From Neurospora tetraspora (Eukaryota; Ascomycota; Sordariomycetes; Sordariales; Sordariaceae), in NCBI RefSeq assembly GCF_033439725.1, contig NW_026944386.1, forward strand, positions 2,666,001 to 2,730,000: a stretch of DNA of 64,000 bases, read 5' to 3'. The translations under genes were made by a program, and so were the position numbers. Position 1 is the first letter of the stretch. Each line of letters starts with the position of its first letter. The notes under the pieces were generated by a model that was not told the origin of the DNA, did not search any database, and was given only the letters and a program-made list of their open reading frames with translations. Shown in pieces: positions 45,231 through 57,668 of the stretch.

Positions 45231-48200
45231 CTGCTGGGTGGGATGGATGTAGTCATGTAGTGATGTATATATGTGTGGCCACTGGTCACTGTCACAAACA
45301 ACAATCATATACAGCTCGAAATTTGAGCAAAAGAGAAAATGCATAAAGCGGCGCAAGATATCGTGAAACCCGGTTACTCGCCTCTCGTGACCTGAGGTGA
45401 CTTTAGAGCCTCGCAAGTATTGTATAAGGGCAGAAGCAGATGCTCCTAGACTTGGAAGGGTTGCTTGACGAGTTGCAAAGGCTCGGTTCTTAAGAAGTCT
45501 TTCGTTGTATCGACTCTTGTATTTCCATGGTTCATTCCCACCTCGGACGGCACGACGGTTGTAAAGTCTGGGGAAGGTAGCATGAGCCATGGATTATCCG
45601 TCTACTCCCCTTGTATGCAAAGTTGCTCGTAGGTAGCCAGTCGGCTTTGCTGATGGTCTCTCCATGGCATGTTCCAGTCACTCACTTATCCGTAATACGG
45701 GGTACATACTGTACCTCTTACTGATGGAGTCTCCTTACCCTGGCGAGACTGGCTCACTTTGTGTGTAAGTCTCCCATGTCTACCATAGACGCCAGAACGC
45801 CTCTCGGTCTGCAACGAGTTCTGTCTTGGTGTCCTGCACAACGGGCTGCTGCAGACGGCTTGTTGCCTTGTTGGTTAGATAGTAGAGGCTGGTTGGTGTC
45901 CATACTGGTGCACATGCCTACGTCTTGTGTACTTTCGTCTTGAATTCTTTACACCAGGATTCCAGGAAGAGCGTCGGTCTCTTCTTCCCGCTGTTTCTGA
46001 AGGAAACTTTCCGATAAAGTATTACATAGTAACTCGTACTACCGTTTGTGACGAAACTTTACCCAGGAGGGGATTGAGGTCCATGACGTTCTCATGAAAT
46101 GATAGTCGTATGATTGTGTTGTGTTGAGTTGTGTAGAGGTATCTGGCAGTGTCCGTTCGTGGCGGGTAGGAGATCGTCGATCTGCAAAAGGGAGGAGGCA
46201 TACCGGTCTGCCACCTCCATTTTCAGCAATCAAGGACTCTGGTGCGTAAGTGGCCAGAATATGTTCGAACTTTGTGGCGTGACGGAGTACGCAAAGAGAC
46301 ACTCAGATAATATCGAAGCAGTTGTTCAACAAGCTTTGCCACCCTGCCTCCGCTATGAAGTTGCCAAGGTTTTTAGGGTGGTAATCGGAAATGCGAATGA
46401 CCTCTCTTTGCCTTTCATAGTTGCCTTGTTACTGACCCAGGACGCATTACTGCATAGTGCCGGAGGTTGGCTCGCATATGGGACAGTTCAGACTACCCAA
46501 GGCTTGTCAGAATATCCGTACAACTTGCCCTGGATGTCAATGAGTGTAAAGACTGCGGGTGATGGAGGTCTAGCAGACTGGCTCAGACACATGAAGTGAC
46601 AGTTTGGAGGCAGATGTGAGAATGGTGATAAGGGTGATAGGGTGACTGCCCTGGGTGATGAAGACAGAGGGGTCTTGGAGAGCGCCTCCTCACTCTCCAA
46701 CTCCAACTCCCCTGACAATCCGGGGTTGGGGATGCCGGACCGACCCTTGTCGTACCCGTTTGGATGCTGCGCTATGACCTCTTCCCCAACCTTCAGGGAC
46801 ACGATATGCTCATCTGTCCGTTCTTTTTGCGGGGCTAGGCCGCGGGGTAACATTCAACAGACGGGGAGACGGGCTCAGCGGGACATGATGCTTGAGATGC
46901 CCATCACGTCGACGGGGCGGGGCCGGTGCTGCATGGGCCCCGGTTGCCACACGTATGTATCGACCTGAGATGTCTATATGAAGTGGAAGATGTACGCTAT
47001 AGGTACCTCTGTCAACCTCCCATAGCTTTAATTGAGGGTTGGGCTTTAGCTTCGCAGTTGCGTCGTCGGTCGTGTGTGATATATCTTTGGGTGGGTTTGG
47101 TTTGCTCTTTGTTGCTCGATGATAGTCTCGGGCTTGAGAAGGATGTTTGAGTACCTGTTCGATGAAATACGCAACAAATCGGAAATATTGCCTTGGAACG
47201 TGGAGTATTTCCTGGGGACAGTTTCAAATGTGTTGAGTCTTGTTGCTTATATATCAACCTTTAGCCTGAAAAGCGATGATCAAAGATAGCTCGGTTTCTG
47301 TGGCTTCTGGGTACCTCTGGTTGTTGATCGTTCCAATTCTCCCCTTGCACATGAGGTGGCTGACTGGGCGGGATTGACAGGTCGCCTCGTTACTCAATGT
47401 CTAGAAGCCATTCCTTGCCCCGATGTCGATTCGAGAAATGACCCGTTAGTGACGAAAAGCGCAGGTTGAGGGGAAGAAGCTACGGTACTTCAAGATACAA
47501 GACACCTGGTAATAAAAGTTGCCCGCTGGCCATAGCTCCTGTGTCTGCCCCGCAAGGCGCACGAGCAATATCAAAGACAGGGTACTGTGTGTCTCATCCA
47601 ACATTGGGGAGCTGGAGGATGGAAGGTCGACATCCAAGGAAGCGGTCCTTGGTCTGGGAACAATCCCCTGGGCTAGGGAAAAGCATATCTAGCAATAGCT
47701 GTTCGTCTCGGAGGAGCTTTGCTTTGTTAATGAGATGACTGGCCGGAGAATCCAAAGAATTTTGGGTTCGTGTATGCAGTAAAGCGACAAAGACTTGGTA
47801 CTAGGAACGTGAAAGTCGTCGGTGAATCGTGCTGGGAGACAAGAGGGAATGTCAAGGGAGCAAAAGCCCATCGCCTGGTCGGCCATTCAGAGGGCTGTAT
47901 GCGCCATGGAGAGCACTGCTTGATGAAGATGCAGATGCAGCGCCATGAGGTTACATCGCATTGCGCAGAAGACTTCAGTTCCATCTCTTTCCCGTTACTG
48001 GATTCTGCATTGACTCGGTTGTTGGGTGATTTGCGGAGGCGGGATAGAAAGAGAAGTCGAAGTAGCTGGGTGCGCCTTCTGTCTCCTGTTTTATCGGTGC
48101 AGGATCCGGGGAAGGAGTTTACGCTGCGTGGTGGGCCCCGTGATGATGATCGATTTGACTGCTTGATGCTAATTTCCCCTTTTGAGCTTGGTGCAGTTCG

Positions 48201-50761
48201 GAAGAATCCTTTGGATACATTTACCAAGAGGTGCTGTTATCTGAAGACTGTTAATGCTTTAGAGAACCTCTAGCCTCCGCAATTGTGATATGTATCGGTG
48301 ATGGTGGGTCATGGAAAGAAGATCGACCCCAGACGCGCTGTTTTCACCAACGGTGCCCGGCCGGGACTTTCCTGGACTGTTGACATGTATCTCCACAACC
48401 CACAGGGCTGGTCCTCAGGTTCGGGCCCGCAAAACGAATTGAGGAACATGGGGCCGGGAGACAATGACCATACAACTACCTTCTAGGCCCAGGTCTCAGC
48501 GTGACGGAAGTGACTACATGACCATGATGGTGATCGACGATTCCCCAATCCAGCATCTACAAGTATGAAGATGCCCCGGACTAGTTGTGAGAATGGAAAA
48601 CTGACAGACCATGGTACTCGATAAACTCGATCTCGCAGCAAGTGAAAGTTAAACCCCTTTCCACGTTATTGTCTTTGTCGCGAGACGATACCTGTCAAAC
48701 AGAACGGAGGGCATGACAAGGACCTAGATGTTCAGACTCCAAATCGGCCACTTTGCGCAAAGCTCACGGGCGTTGCCGTCGGGTTCAAGTCTTGGAGTGT
48801 GTGGCCAGGCTCGCGGGGTTGCGACCGTCCACTTCCAAAAGCCCTCCAGAATGGGATGTTCGTGAACCCCAGTTGACCGGCGAGACCACGCTAGACTCGG
48901 TCACCTCACACCCATCACCAGGACACCATCTTCCCATCGTTTGCCCCGATCGTCACCCCATTCCCTTCTTAAGTCAAGATTCTGCCCGTTGCTGTCCGCT
49001 CCTGTTCGTCAATCTTTCTGGTTGGTATGGAGTTAGGACTGGAGTTGAGCTCACCATGGAGGCACGCCCGCCTCTTTGTTTTATTCGCGGTCATTTTGAC
49101 CTCCCAAAGAGTCCGTTGACGACGCGGACAATGTTGACTCCACACTTAGATTCATGCATGCCAGGGGGAACAAAAAGGGGACGGTGCGGGACCTCCATTT
49201 ATTCCTGGTCCCCAAACATCCGGCAGATGGCGTCGTGATTGGTCTTTCGGTATGGGGAGCGGAAGCGTTGATTTGCCTTTGCCACGGGGGCACCAAGCTG
49301 TGTTCGGCTAGCCTGGTCCAGGATCCAGCCACTAATAAGCAGCATGTCTCCAGCCTTCCCCGCTCACCCTTCGAAGGCTCGAACCCACATCCGGTGGTCC
49401 ATCCTCCGTACCATTAGTTCAATACCTGTTACATGCTATTACATACATAGTACCATTCCAGCATTCTAGGCTGCCTTGGAGCGTCCAGTGACCACTTGGA
49501 TCGATCCGCGCTTCGACAGTTTGTCTCTTTAGATCTCTTTAGTCCCGCCAGGGCCAGCTCCAGCTCTGGCCTGCAGCTCCCTTCAACTTCTTTTCACCCT
49601 CCCTCCAGTTCGCCCTTCCTTTCCTTTCATCTGCTCCCAACCCTTTCCCACCCCGTACTGATCGTCCGCCTCCGACGCGCGCGCAACACATCGCTCGCCC
49701 CTCTCACGGGCCTGTTGGAAGACCGCTACCCGCCGTTGACTGCGCGCATCAGCTGATCCTCCGCCCGTCCCGTTCATTTTGGTCCCGAGATCCGGCTCGC
49801 AGTTCAGTTGCGCCGCTTCAGTTTGGTCGCCTGCGCCGCCGCACCTCCGTCGCACTTCCGTCGGCGTCTAACTCCTGCCTGCCGAGTTTCAATGCGGGCT
49901 CACAACAACTAGAACTTTATCCTCTCTACCACCGACCCCAACCGTCCTGCGTCTTCAACAACTGTCGAGTCTTGGTGTTTCCGAGCTTCCACCTCCCCAT
50001 CGTCCCGTCGCCAGTTCCAACCCATCTAATCTAGTTACACGTTGTGATTCCGGTCGGTTGTGACTTCTCGAGTTGCTCGGTCCGATCGCCGCGCCACAAG
50101 AACCTTCTCGCTCCTTCATTGGGTCCTCTGCGGTCTATTCAACCCGCGTGAGGCACAAGTCGGTGCCCTCTACAGCACGCATTTGGCCGCTCCAAGATTC
50201 TTGTGTGGACGCTCGCCTAATCATACGTCAGACGTCAGGGCTTTTCGGGAGCCAGACATCTCTTATGACAGGTTTCTCGATATAGCTCAGAAAAGTTCTA
50301 GGATCCTACAACCTGTTTCATTATCACGTGCGGGCTTCAACCAGCGACGTATGTCTCCCTGAACCGTCATATTGATCCCAACACATCCCTGCATTCCTCT
50401 TTCTTGCAGTCTTCAATGACTTTGTTCGACCTTGACTACCAAGGCGTTGAAAGCGTCCTTTATGTTCCTTGTGCTGGGACCGCGGCAGTACGTCGTGCCG
50501 AATAAGCTAACATCATGATCGCAGAACTGTACTGTAGTCCTCGCACCATCTTATATCGACCGGTTGACGCTCGATTCCCTACACTATCCCTCTCGAGTAC
50601 ATCAAGGCCATCACAACCACTCCCACGTGTCTGTGGCTTGCCAGGAGCGGGTGGGGTGTATAAACATATCTGAACAAGAAGCGTTGGCTTCCCGAAGAGG
50701 CACATCTGCTTCACAACAAGACAGACAAGCTTGACTCGGCCTTCCAGGCTGACCCTCCGCC

Positions 50762-53562
50762 ATGAGTTCCGGCACAGGTAAGCCTGCTTTACAGGCAAAG
50801 GCAGGGCAGGGCAATTTCGCTGCCGGTATGCCGAGCACCCAGGCGATACTGCTTGACAAGCTGAATCGGGGTTCGACTCCTGACTCCGAAGCCTTAGCGA
50901 GCTCAGACGATGAAGTTGACCCGCTTCGTCAAGAACCTCCGCCTACCTCAACACAAGCTCCCAAGCAACCTGTCCGACGGGCCTCGTGGCTGAATGATAC
51001 GTCTCAACCACCACCGCCGCCCCGCCAGCGGAAAGAGTCGTTTGCGAGCACCTCCATGTCTCCCACAACTTCCCACCCCAGCACACCAGCTGTAGACTCC
51101 GGGGTCGGTGCCTGGGGCACCCATCCGGCTGCTTCTGCGGTTCATGGCCGATCCCATGCTGGACCTGGTCCATTCAGTACTACATGGGGTGCAGGAATCT
51201 GGACGAACGAACGGAACAACCCTCCCTCTCGTTTAGCAGAGGTTTTGCCTTCACCGACATCTGGCGTACCACCTGGCAGCTCGGGCGGCTCGTTTTTTGA
51301 TAATGCGCTAGCTCAGCAGTCGGCTGGCTCCAGGGATGCAGTCCCAAACCCTCAGATTCCGTTCCCGATCCCTCTCCATCCTACGCCCAAGACTTATCGA
51401 TCACAGTCGTATTCTGTTGGGCAGCTTGACCCGGAAACATCTCTTCCTTCCGTTGCTACATCCGCGGTTCTGGGCGGTCGTTCGCGTCCGCTAGGCCATC
51501 CCGGCTTGCAGCATCGTCCTTCTCGGCCTAGTATGTTGAGTGAGATGGCAAATGATGGCTCCATGCTTGGAAAAGTAAATGAAGACGATGACGATGATAG
51601 TACTGGTTCTCTCCAGGGGGCCGGTCAGCAGCAGTCTGCTCAAGCGAAGGCTATTGAGTCTTTGATGCGCGAGAATGCCATGCTGCGCCAGCAGAATCAG
51701 TATCAAAGTTCGCGCTTGAGACCTCGAGCATCTACCTCGAATGTGTTTGGGTTGGGAAACGCGTACCTCCAGGAGGCTGTTCCCGAAGAATCAGACTTTG
51801 CTGTCGATGAGCTTGATGAGGCGAACGATGGGTCTGACTTCGGCAGGAGGAACATGGCCAGACGGATGAGCGAGTTTGGCGTAGGGCCGTATCGCACCCC
51901 TTACATGGCGGATAACAGGAAAGTTGAGAATGTTAACCTAAAGAGGGCCCTCTGGCAAACCTCCCTCGGGTTCGGGGGACTGGGAGATATTCCGCAGAGC
52001 AGACGGCACTCGTTTGCTGATGTGCCAGTTCGGCAGAACTCCATTGCTTCTATTGGGGAAGGGATCGCGCCACACGAAACCGGCCTTCATGATTCTGTGC
52101 CCGACTACACTTCTCCCGGTTATCCTGATGCTATGGCACTGGCCAATGCTGCTCAAGGTACGACAAAACAGTCCATCTCTCATTAGTCTCCTCCTCAAAC
52201 ACTAACGTTGTCCGAAGTACAAAACTACTTTGCGGGTGGTTCATCGCATGCCCTTGCCCAGTCGGCCTATGGCAATCAGTTTTCGTCGCCATACTCTATG
52301 CTTCCCAACGCGTACGCCAATAGGCCCAACTCACCGCATCGCAACATGTACGGTGCAGCACAGCCGCGACATGACCAGCCCCTTTACATTGTTCTTTTCA
52401 AGTGTGCCAGAGCCGATGTCTTCTATATCCAGGAAGGCACAGGGCTTACCGTAAAACCTGGCGACCTGGTCATAGTGGAAGCTGACCGTGGCACGGATCT
52501 GGGCACTGTCGCCAAGGACAACGTTGACTGGAAGACTGCAAAGGAACTCAAGGAGCACTATGCCGAGGAGCAATATAGATGGCTCATGATGTACTCTCAG
52601 AACGCAGGGATGGCCCAAGATGGTGTTGGTGCTGGCCTTATGGCGGCCTCGAACCTGCAAGGAAGTGCCGTTGGCGGCATGGGGCCCGCCGGTCAACACC
52701 ACATCCAGGAGCCGAACTCGGGAGAACTGAAACCGAAACTGATCAAGAGGCTGGCGCAGGCTCACGAGATTCATGCTCTCAGAGAGAAGGAGGGAAATGA
52801 GGCCAAGGCCAAGCGAGTGTGCATGCAAAAGGTCAAAGAGCATGGCTTGAACATGGAGATCTTGGATGCCGAGTTCCAGATGTAAGTCATACGTGGAAAT
52901 GTGCGCTTTTACATCGTTTACTAACTCTACCTAGGGACTGGAAGAAGCTGACCTTCTACTACTTCGCCGACTCCTACATCAACTTCAACTCTCTGGTTAC
53001 CGATCTCTTCAAGATTTACAAAACTCGTATCTGGATGTCGGCAATCAACCCCGCCTCTTTTGCGAGCCCTACCCTTGGCTTACAGGCGCCCAGCGGAATC
53101 GGCCCCGGGGCTGTCGGTGTCAGTCGGGCCTCTGCGGCAGCAGAACGCCGCCAGAACACGCAGCAACAAGACCAACAAAGCGTTTACACTGCTGCTGGTC
53201 AGACGGGGCGGAATATCCAGGGGGCGTTCCCAGGCGCCTTCACCCCTGACCGGGCAATGGTTCCAGGATCTGGCTACTCTTTACAAACCTATCCCTGGAA
53301 TTCTTACGTTCCGTTTGGGGCCGCTTCGAGACCCGGCCCCGGACTTGGAGGACTGTCATACGCTGTGCCCGGTATGATGCCGAATTCCGATACCTACACG
53401 GCAGGTGGTTTCCCACCGGCGGTAGACTACTCTGCACGACCCCGATACCCAACACCCCAGGCAAGCTCTGGGCAGCATGAGCAGATAGGCTCTGCACAAG
53501 GGACACAGGCAGACTGGGCAACAGCGTTCCAAGGCCTTTCTCTCAACTCGAACCCCCGTTGA
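50762..53562 (+). CDS. PSP1-domain protein
   Basis: Three exons (50762-52157, 52218-52881, 52935-53562) join in phase to 895 residues. Residues 1-460 are Ser/Pro-rich and look disordered; a short coiled coil AIESLMRENAMLRQQNQ lies near 300. The PSP1 C-terminal conserved domain occupies about 519-725. It starts PLYIVLFKCARADVFYI, includes GTGLTVKPGDLVIVEADRG, and ends LTFYYFADSYINFNSLVTDL then FKIYKTRIWM. The domain is related to bacterial YaaT/RicT; yeast PSP1 was found as a suppressor of DNA polymerase mutants, and the biochemical role in fungi is unclear. The last 160 residues are Gly/Gln/Pro-rich. Introns are short (60 and 53 bp). The first uses an AAG acceptor, chosen because it alone keeps the frame. 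Confidence 0.9.
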
Positions 53563-54909
53563 TACCCTCTCAAGGTATCTCTGGCCCTCCTTATCCAGAT
53601 TTAGGGTGGCTTGCATCATCGGAGATGGAGACCGAACACGGGACTCGCTCTCTGACGAAGGGAATTGCATACGAGATCTAGGGACAACACATCAAAGTGG
53701 TCGCAGGTGGACCAGATGTCCACCACCACAAGACCATGGAATTTGTCAAATTACTTCGCGATAGTCAGCCATCTTCGTTAAGCATGTCGACTGCTGTTAA
53801 TGGCTTAGGATGACAGGCAGGCTAAAGACTGATACACGACCTTATTTTGTTCTTGCACGGACGGAGTTGAAACAAAATGATAGACAGACAGAAAGAAAGA
53901 AAGACGACAGACAGACAGACACAAAGGAGACATTGTTTGGGATGGGACGTTTCAGCTCTACTTATATCACGACATGACCGAGATAATACTTTGCTTGGGG
54001 AGGATCACAGATAAAGATGGCTGAGGTACTACTTTCGTTTATTCACTTGTTTCTTGTTCATTTTCACACCCATTCAATACCTTCTCTTCTCCACGACGGG
54101 GTGCGGAATCCGCCGCCACTCGTGTTTTATGATGGTTGCCCCTCCTAGGGGTTCCAACATATTCTATTTGATGCAGCGGTAAGAAATTGATGGCAGCCAT
54201 AGACACACGACAAAAAAAGAAAAAGACAGACAGACACAACAACAACAAAGAGAGGCATCAAAGAGATCAGCGTTGCAACCACTTTCAAGTCCGGGACGGA
54301 CGAGATATCATGGATTGTAATTTGTTAAGTACAACAGAGCGGAACTTTGTTGTATAGGATAAAGGGCATCATGTCATGGGATATACACGGGATATGGCAA
54401 AGAATAGGTACATCTTCACGGGTTTTCTGTTAGTGTAGTTCGTAAATTTTACAAGTACTCATTTGACTCTCCTTTCAATGACTACATCGACTCTTACACT
54501 TCGGTGAAGTTGTTGTGAATTTTTTAATGATAACGAGTATCATGTTGTACGAAAACACTCCGATACTGATATTGCAGACGTATCGAACGGGTAGAATGTG
54601 TATATTACTCCGTTATCGTACTTCGATGTTGCATGTTCAGTAGCCGCACCGTACCTTCCCCCCAAAATAACGAAGGTGAATTTCTTCCACCTTTTGGGAT
54701 AAGGAAGGAGCGAAGGATGGGAAGAGGCAAACTCCAGCATGACCACCGAACAAATTGCACCGAACTCGAAATTCTCCTCCCATTATCCTCGTAAAATCTT
54801 GTGAGAAGTGCAAGCTCTACCATACACCCAGTCAGATACTCTGCCATTATTATTCTCTCACCCTCCAACCCATCCTCGGCATCTTCAACACCCCTTGCTC
54901 CTCGTAGAC
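53563..54909. other. Intergenic, no supported gene
   Basis: About 1.35 kb between two genes in the same direction; holds the 3' UTR of the PSP1 gene and the promoter of the next. Contains a (GACA)n/(GAAA)n tract at 53882-53921. Confidence 0.5.
53882..53921 (+). repeat. (AGAC)n/(AGAA)n microsatellite
   Basis: Tandem AGAC and AGAA tetramers, imperfect, in the likely 3' UTR of the PSP1 gene. Confidence 0.85.
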
Positions 54910-56087
54910 ATGCCTCCTAAAAGGAGAACAAGAGTAGCTGACAGCACCACCGTCGCTGCTGCAAACGGGCGTGCAGCGCAGAACAAACAGGGGCATCCTC
55001 CGAAGCGACCCGCCTTGTCTCTTCTGGATACCGACACCGACGGCAAAAAGCCACCCGCGCCGAAACGACCCGTGAAGAGAGCGCGGAAGAGCCAGACACA
55101 GCCGCTGCGGACTAGGTCTAGTAGTCATGGACATGGACAAGAAGACGATGATGCGGACGATGACGATGATGGTGGGGATGCGGATATTCCAGAAAGACAG
55201 GTTGCGAATATCAATCGGTATGTTTCGACTTCATCTAGATACCACTGATGATTGCGGGTTGCTAGCCCCCATCACCGTTATCAGACATGGGGATGATGAC
55301 TGACACTGACGTATCTCGCACAGCAAACGGAGCAAGCCTCGCAATGCACCGCCGGCGACGGTCGAAGAGTACTTGATGGAGCAGACCCAGCTGGCCAAGG
55401 AGTTCTTGAAGGGCTTCAAGGCGGAGCTGTTGGAAAGTCAAAGTCGGGCGGAGGAGAGTCTGGCGAAGTTCAAGCGGGAGTTGTAAGTCCATATGCTTCC
55501 TTTTCATACTTCCATTTGAAACTGGACGATGATCGATTTAAAAAGCATCTGGATAATCACAAAGTGCGACACTAACCCCCATTTCTCTCAGACACAACGT
55601 CCAGACCAACGACGAGAAAGACTTTCGCAAAGTCTACACGACCCTGAAGGCGGCCACATTGGACAAAACGAAGAATCCCAACGGCATCAAGGAAATGAAC
55701 CCTTTGTTTACCAAAGGGGAACAACTCACCAAGATATGTCGCGACATCCTCCAACGCCATCAGATCGCCGACAGAGACTCGCAGCAGCACAAGCCAACTG
55801 TACCACGAGAGATCTGGGAGCAGGACCATCAGAAAATGCGACAGTTGCTGGACTACGGGAAGAAGTACGGAGAGAATTTGGTGGAGGGAATCATCAGTCC
55901 CGATGTTAAGAGTGATGATGGTCCATCCAAAGATGGGGAGAAGGAAGACGGCTTGAGTGAACCCGAGACACTTGCTGTTGGGTTGTTCGAGAAGTCGAAG
56001 AAGAAGAGTGGAGAGACGGAGACTTGGGGGAGGGTTGCACACGCCCAGGTGAAGGCTTTGGCAGCTGTTGTTAGGACTGTGCCGTAG
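54910..56087 (+). CDS. Unrecognised nuclear-looking coiled-coil protein
   Basis: Three exons (54910-55217, 55324-55482, 55592-56087), all with GT-AG ends and matching phases, give 320 residues. I do not recognise a family. The N terminus is basic (MPPKRRTR; later KRPVKRARK), which could serve as a nuclear signal. An acidic run follows (EDDDADDDDDGGDAD, about 78-92). The middle exon is strongly helical: VEEYLMEQTQLAKEFLKGFK and ESQSRAEESLAKFKREL fit a coiled coil. The third part has Lys/Glu-rich helices and ends VRTVP. The splice structure and conserved-looking helices argue for a genuine gene. A structural role in chromatin or kinetochores is possible but only a guess. Confidence 0.75.
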
Positions 56088-56747
56088 AGTGAGTATGGGA
56101 TGTTGAGGGCGGAGGGAGGAGCTTATGAGGCAGCGTGGACTCTTAACATGATGGTTTTGTGTTTTCTGGAAGCCATCAAGAGGAAATCTGTCAAGGAAAC
56201 GATGTGGAGGGGATGCTAGGTGTAGCTGGTGACTGTAGTCGAATTTCTTCCGTTGGTAGTTTCTTGAACCATGGCAGACACATGCACGACTATTCCAGGC
56301 ACCTTCACCCTTTGGCAGACATGGCATTCATCTGATCTTTGGGTCAAGCAGATGGTGTTGCCCCTGCGAAAGTGCAAGACTTGGCGGAGTGTCGTTGATG
56401 TTGCCAAGACTTCGAATTTGATGTGGGGCTGCCGTGCACGAGCCACTGCACGCTAGCCCAGAGTGGACTAGTTGCCAGGCGGCACGCAGTTAGGGCTTTG
56501 CTCCTCTCCCTCACAACACCCAATTCCTCGAAATTTTTGAACTTTCCGCTGGTGATCTTTCCGTCGACTTCACTAACGCAGGAATCAACCTCGAGGTCTG
56601 GTACGTACGCGCCCTTATCAATTTCCGCCCGGTCGAACCCGCTTTACTCTCTTTTCGCAAGAGCTGTAATTCTGTCGCTCCTTTTGTTCTTCTTCTTTTT
56701 TGCAGCCAGCGACTAACCGACGACAATTTGGTGTTTGCAGAGTCAAA
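56088..56747. other. Promoter and leader of the L15 gene, with a probable 5' UTR intron
   Basis: Just before the L15 start codon there is a likely leader intron from GTACGT at 56601 to TTTGCAG at 56740, with a GACTAAC branch site at 56711. A second AG at 56705 after a T-rich tract is an alternative end. Leader introns are common in fungal ribosomal-protein genes. Confidence 0.55.
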
Positions 56748-57668
56748 ATGGGTGCCCTCAAATACCTCGAAGAGCTTCAGAAGAAGAAGCAGAGCGACGT
56801 CGTTCGCTTCCTTCTTCGCGTTCGCTGCTGGGAGGTTAGTTGAAACAAAGCATCCACCGATCGAGAACGGTTGCCGAAGAATATTTGTGGACGGTCGGCC
56901 TTTTGGCGAGAGAACCTGTTTGATGGGAACGGTGGGAGCGAGTTCTACGCGAGCATTCATCCGCCCCCGCGAACTCACTCATACACTCGTTTCTGTCAAT
57001 CTGGGGGACCGCGCCGAAATTTTTCGAGCCACCGTTCTTGCTATACACTCGTTGAACATTTGCTGAGAGTGCATCAATATAGCTTCGCCAGTTGAACGTC
57101 ATCCACCGGGCCTCGAGACCCAGCCGCCCCGACAAGGCCCGCCGCCTCGGCTACAAGGCCAAGCAGGGCTATGTCATCTACCGCGCCCGTGTCCGTCGCG
57201 GTGGCCGCAAGAAGCCCGTCCCTAAGGGTGCCACCTATGGTACGTTTTCCTGTTCAACAGAACTTGCGATGGTGTCCAGTTCGCTAACAAGTCCCAACAG
57301 GCAAGCCCACCAACCAGGGTGTGAACCAGCTCAAGTACCAGCGCTCCCTCAAGTCCACCGCCGAGGAGCGTGTCGGCCGCCGCTGCGCCAACCTCCGCGT
57401 CCTCAACTCCTACTGGATCAACCAGGACTCCACCTACAAGTACTTCGAGGTTATCCTTGTCGACCCCCAGCACAAGGCCATCCGCCGCGATCCCCGCATC
57501 AACTGGATCGTCAACCCCGTCCACAAGCACCGCGAGTCCCGTGGCCTTACCTCCACCGGCAAGCGCTCGCGCGGTCTCAACAAGGGTCACCGTTACAACA
57601 AGACCCGCGCTGGCCGCAGAAAGACCTGGAAGCGCCACAACACCCTCTCCCTCTGGCGCTACCGGTAA
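56748..57668 (+). CDS. RPL15: 60S ribosomal protein L15 (eL15)
   Basis: Structural protein of the large ribosomal subunit. Exons 56748-56834, 57083-57239 and 57301-57668 give 203 residues, matching the family (204 in yeast). The chain reads [20 protein letters not shown], then [40 protein letters not shown] and finally [17 protein letters not shown]. The first intron's acceptor (TATAG at 57082) was chosen because it restores the conserved residues joining RCWE to LRQLNVIHR. Codon use is strongly C-ending, as in highly expressed Neurospora genes. Confidence 0.97.

Larger units (their letters stand above)
44461..50761. other. 6.3-kb stretch without a supported protein gene
   Basis: Between NFU1 and the PSP1-domain gene. 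Composition is normal and not RIP-like. Many frames of 60-170 codons occur on both strands (e.g. 46114-46599 +, 47727-48227 -, 48753-49238 +), but none shows a motif or consistent codon bias. The last 1-1.3 kb (about 49500-50761), pyrimidine-rich, is probably the long 5' leader of the PSP1 gene and may contain an intron 50349-50409 (GTATGT to TTGCAG). Confidence 0.5.

Noticed and set aside
46114-46599. 161-codon plus-strand frame in the 6.3-kb gap
   Set aside because: No recognisable motif, and overlapped by equally long frames on the other strand; not enough to call a gene.
49370-49400. B-box-like GGTTCGAGCC on the minus strand
   Set aside because: No A box or foldable cloverleaf upstream.
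50488-50524. Possible 37-bp intron in the PSP1 leader
   Set aside because: GT, branch-like GCTAAC and CAG are present, but the length is below the usual minimum for these introns.
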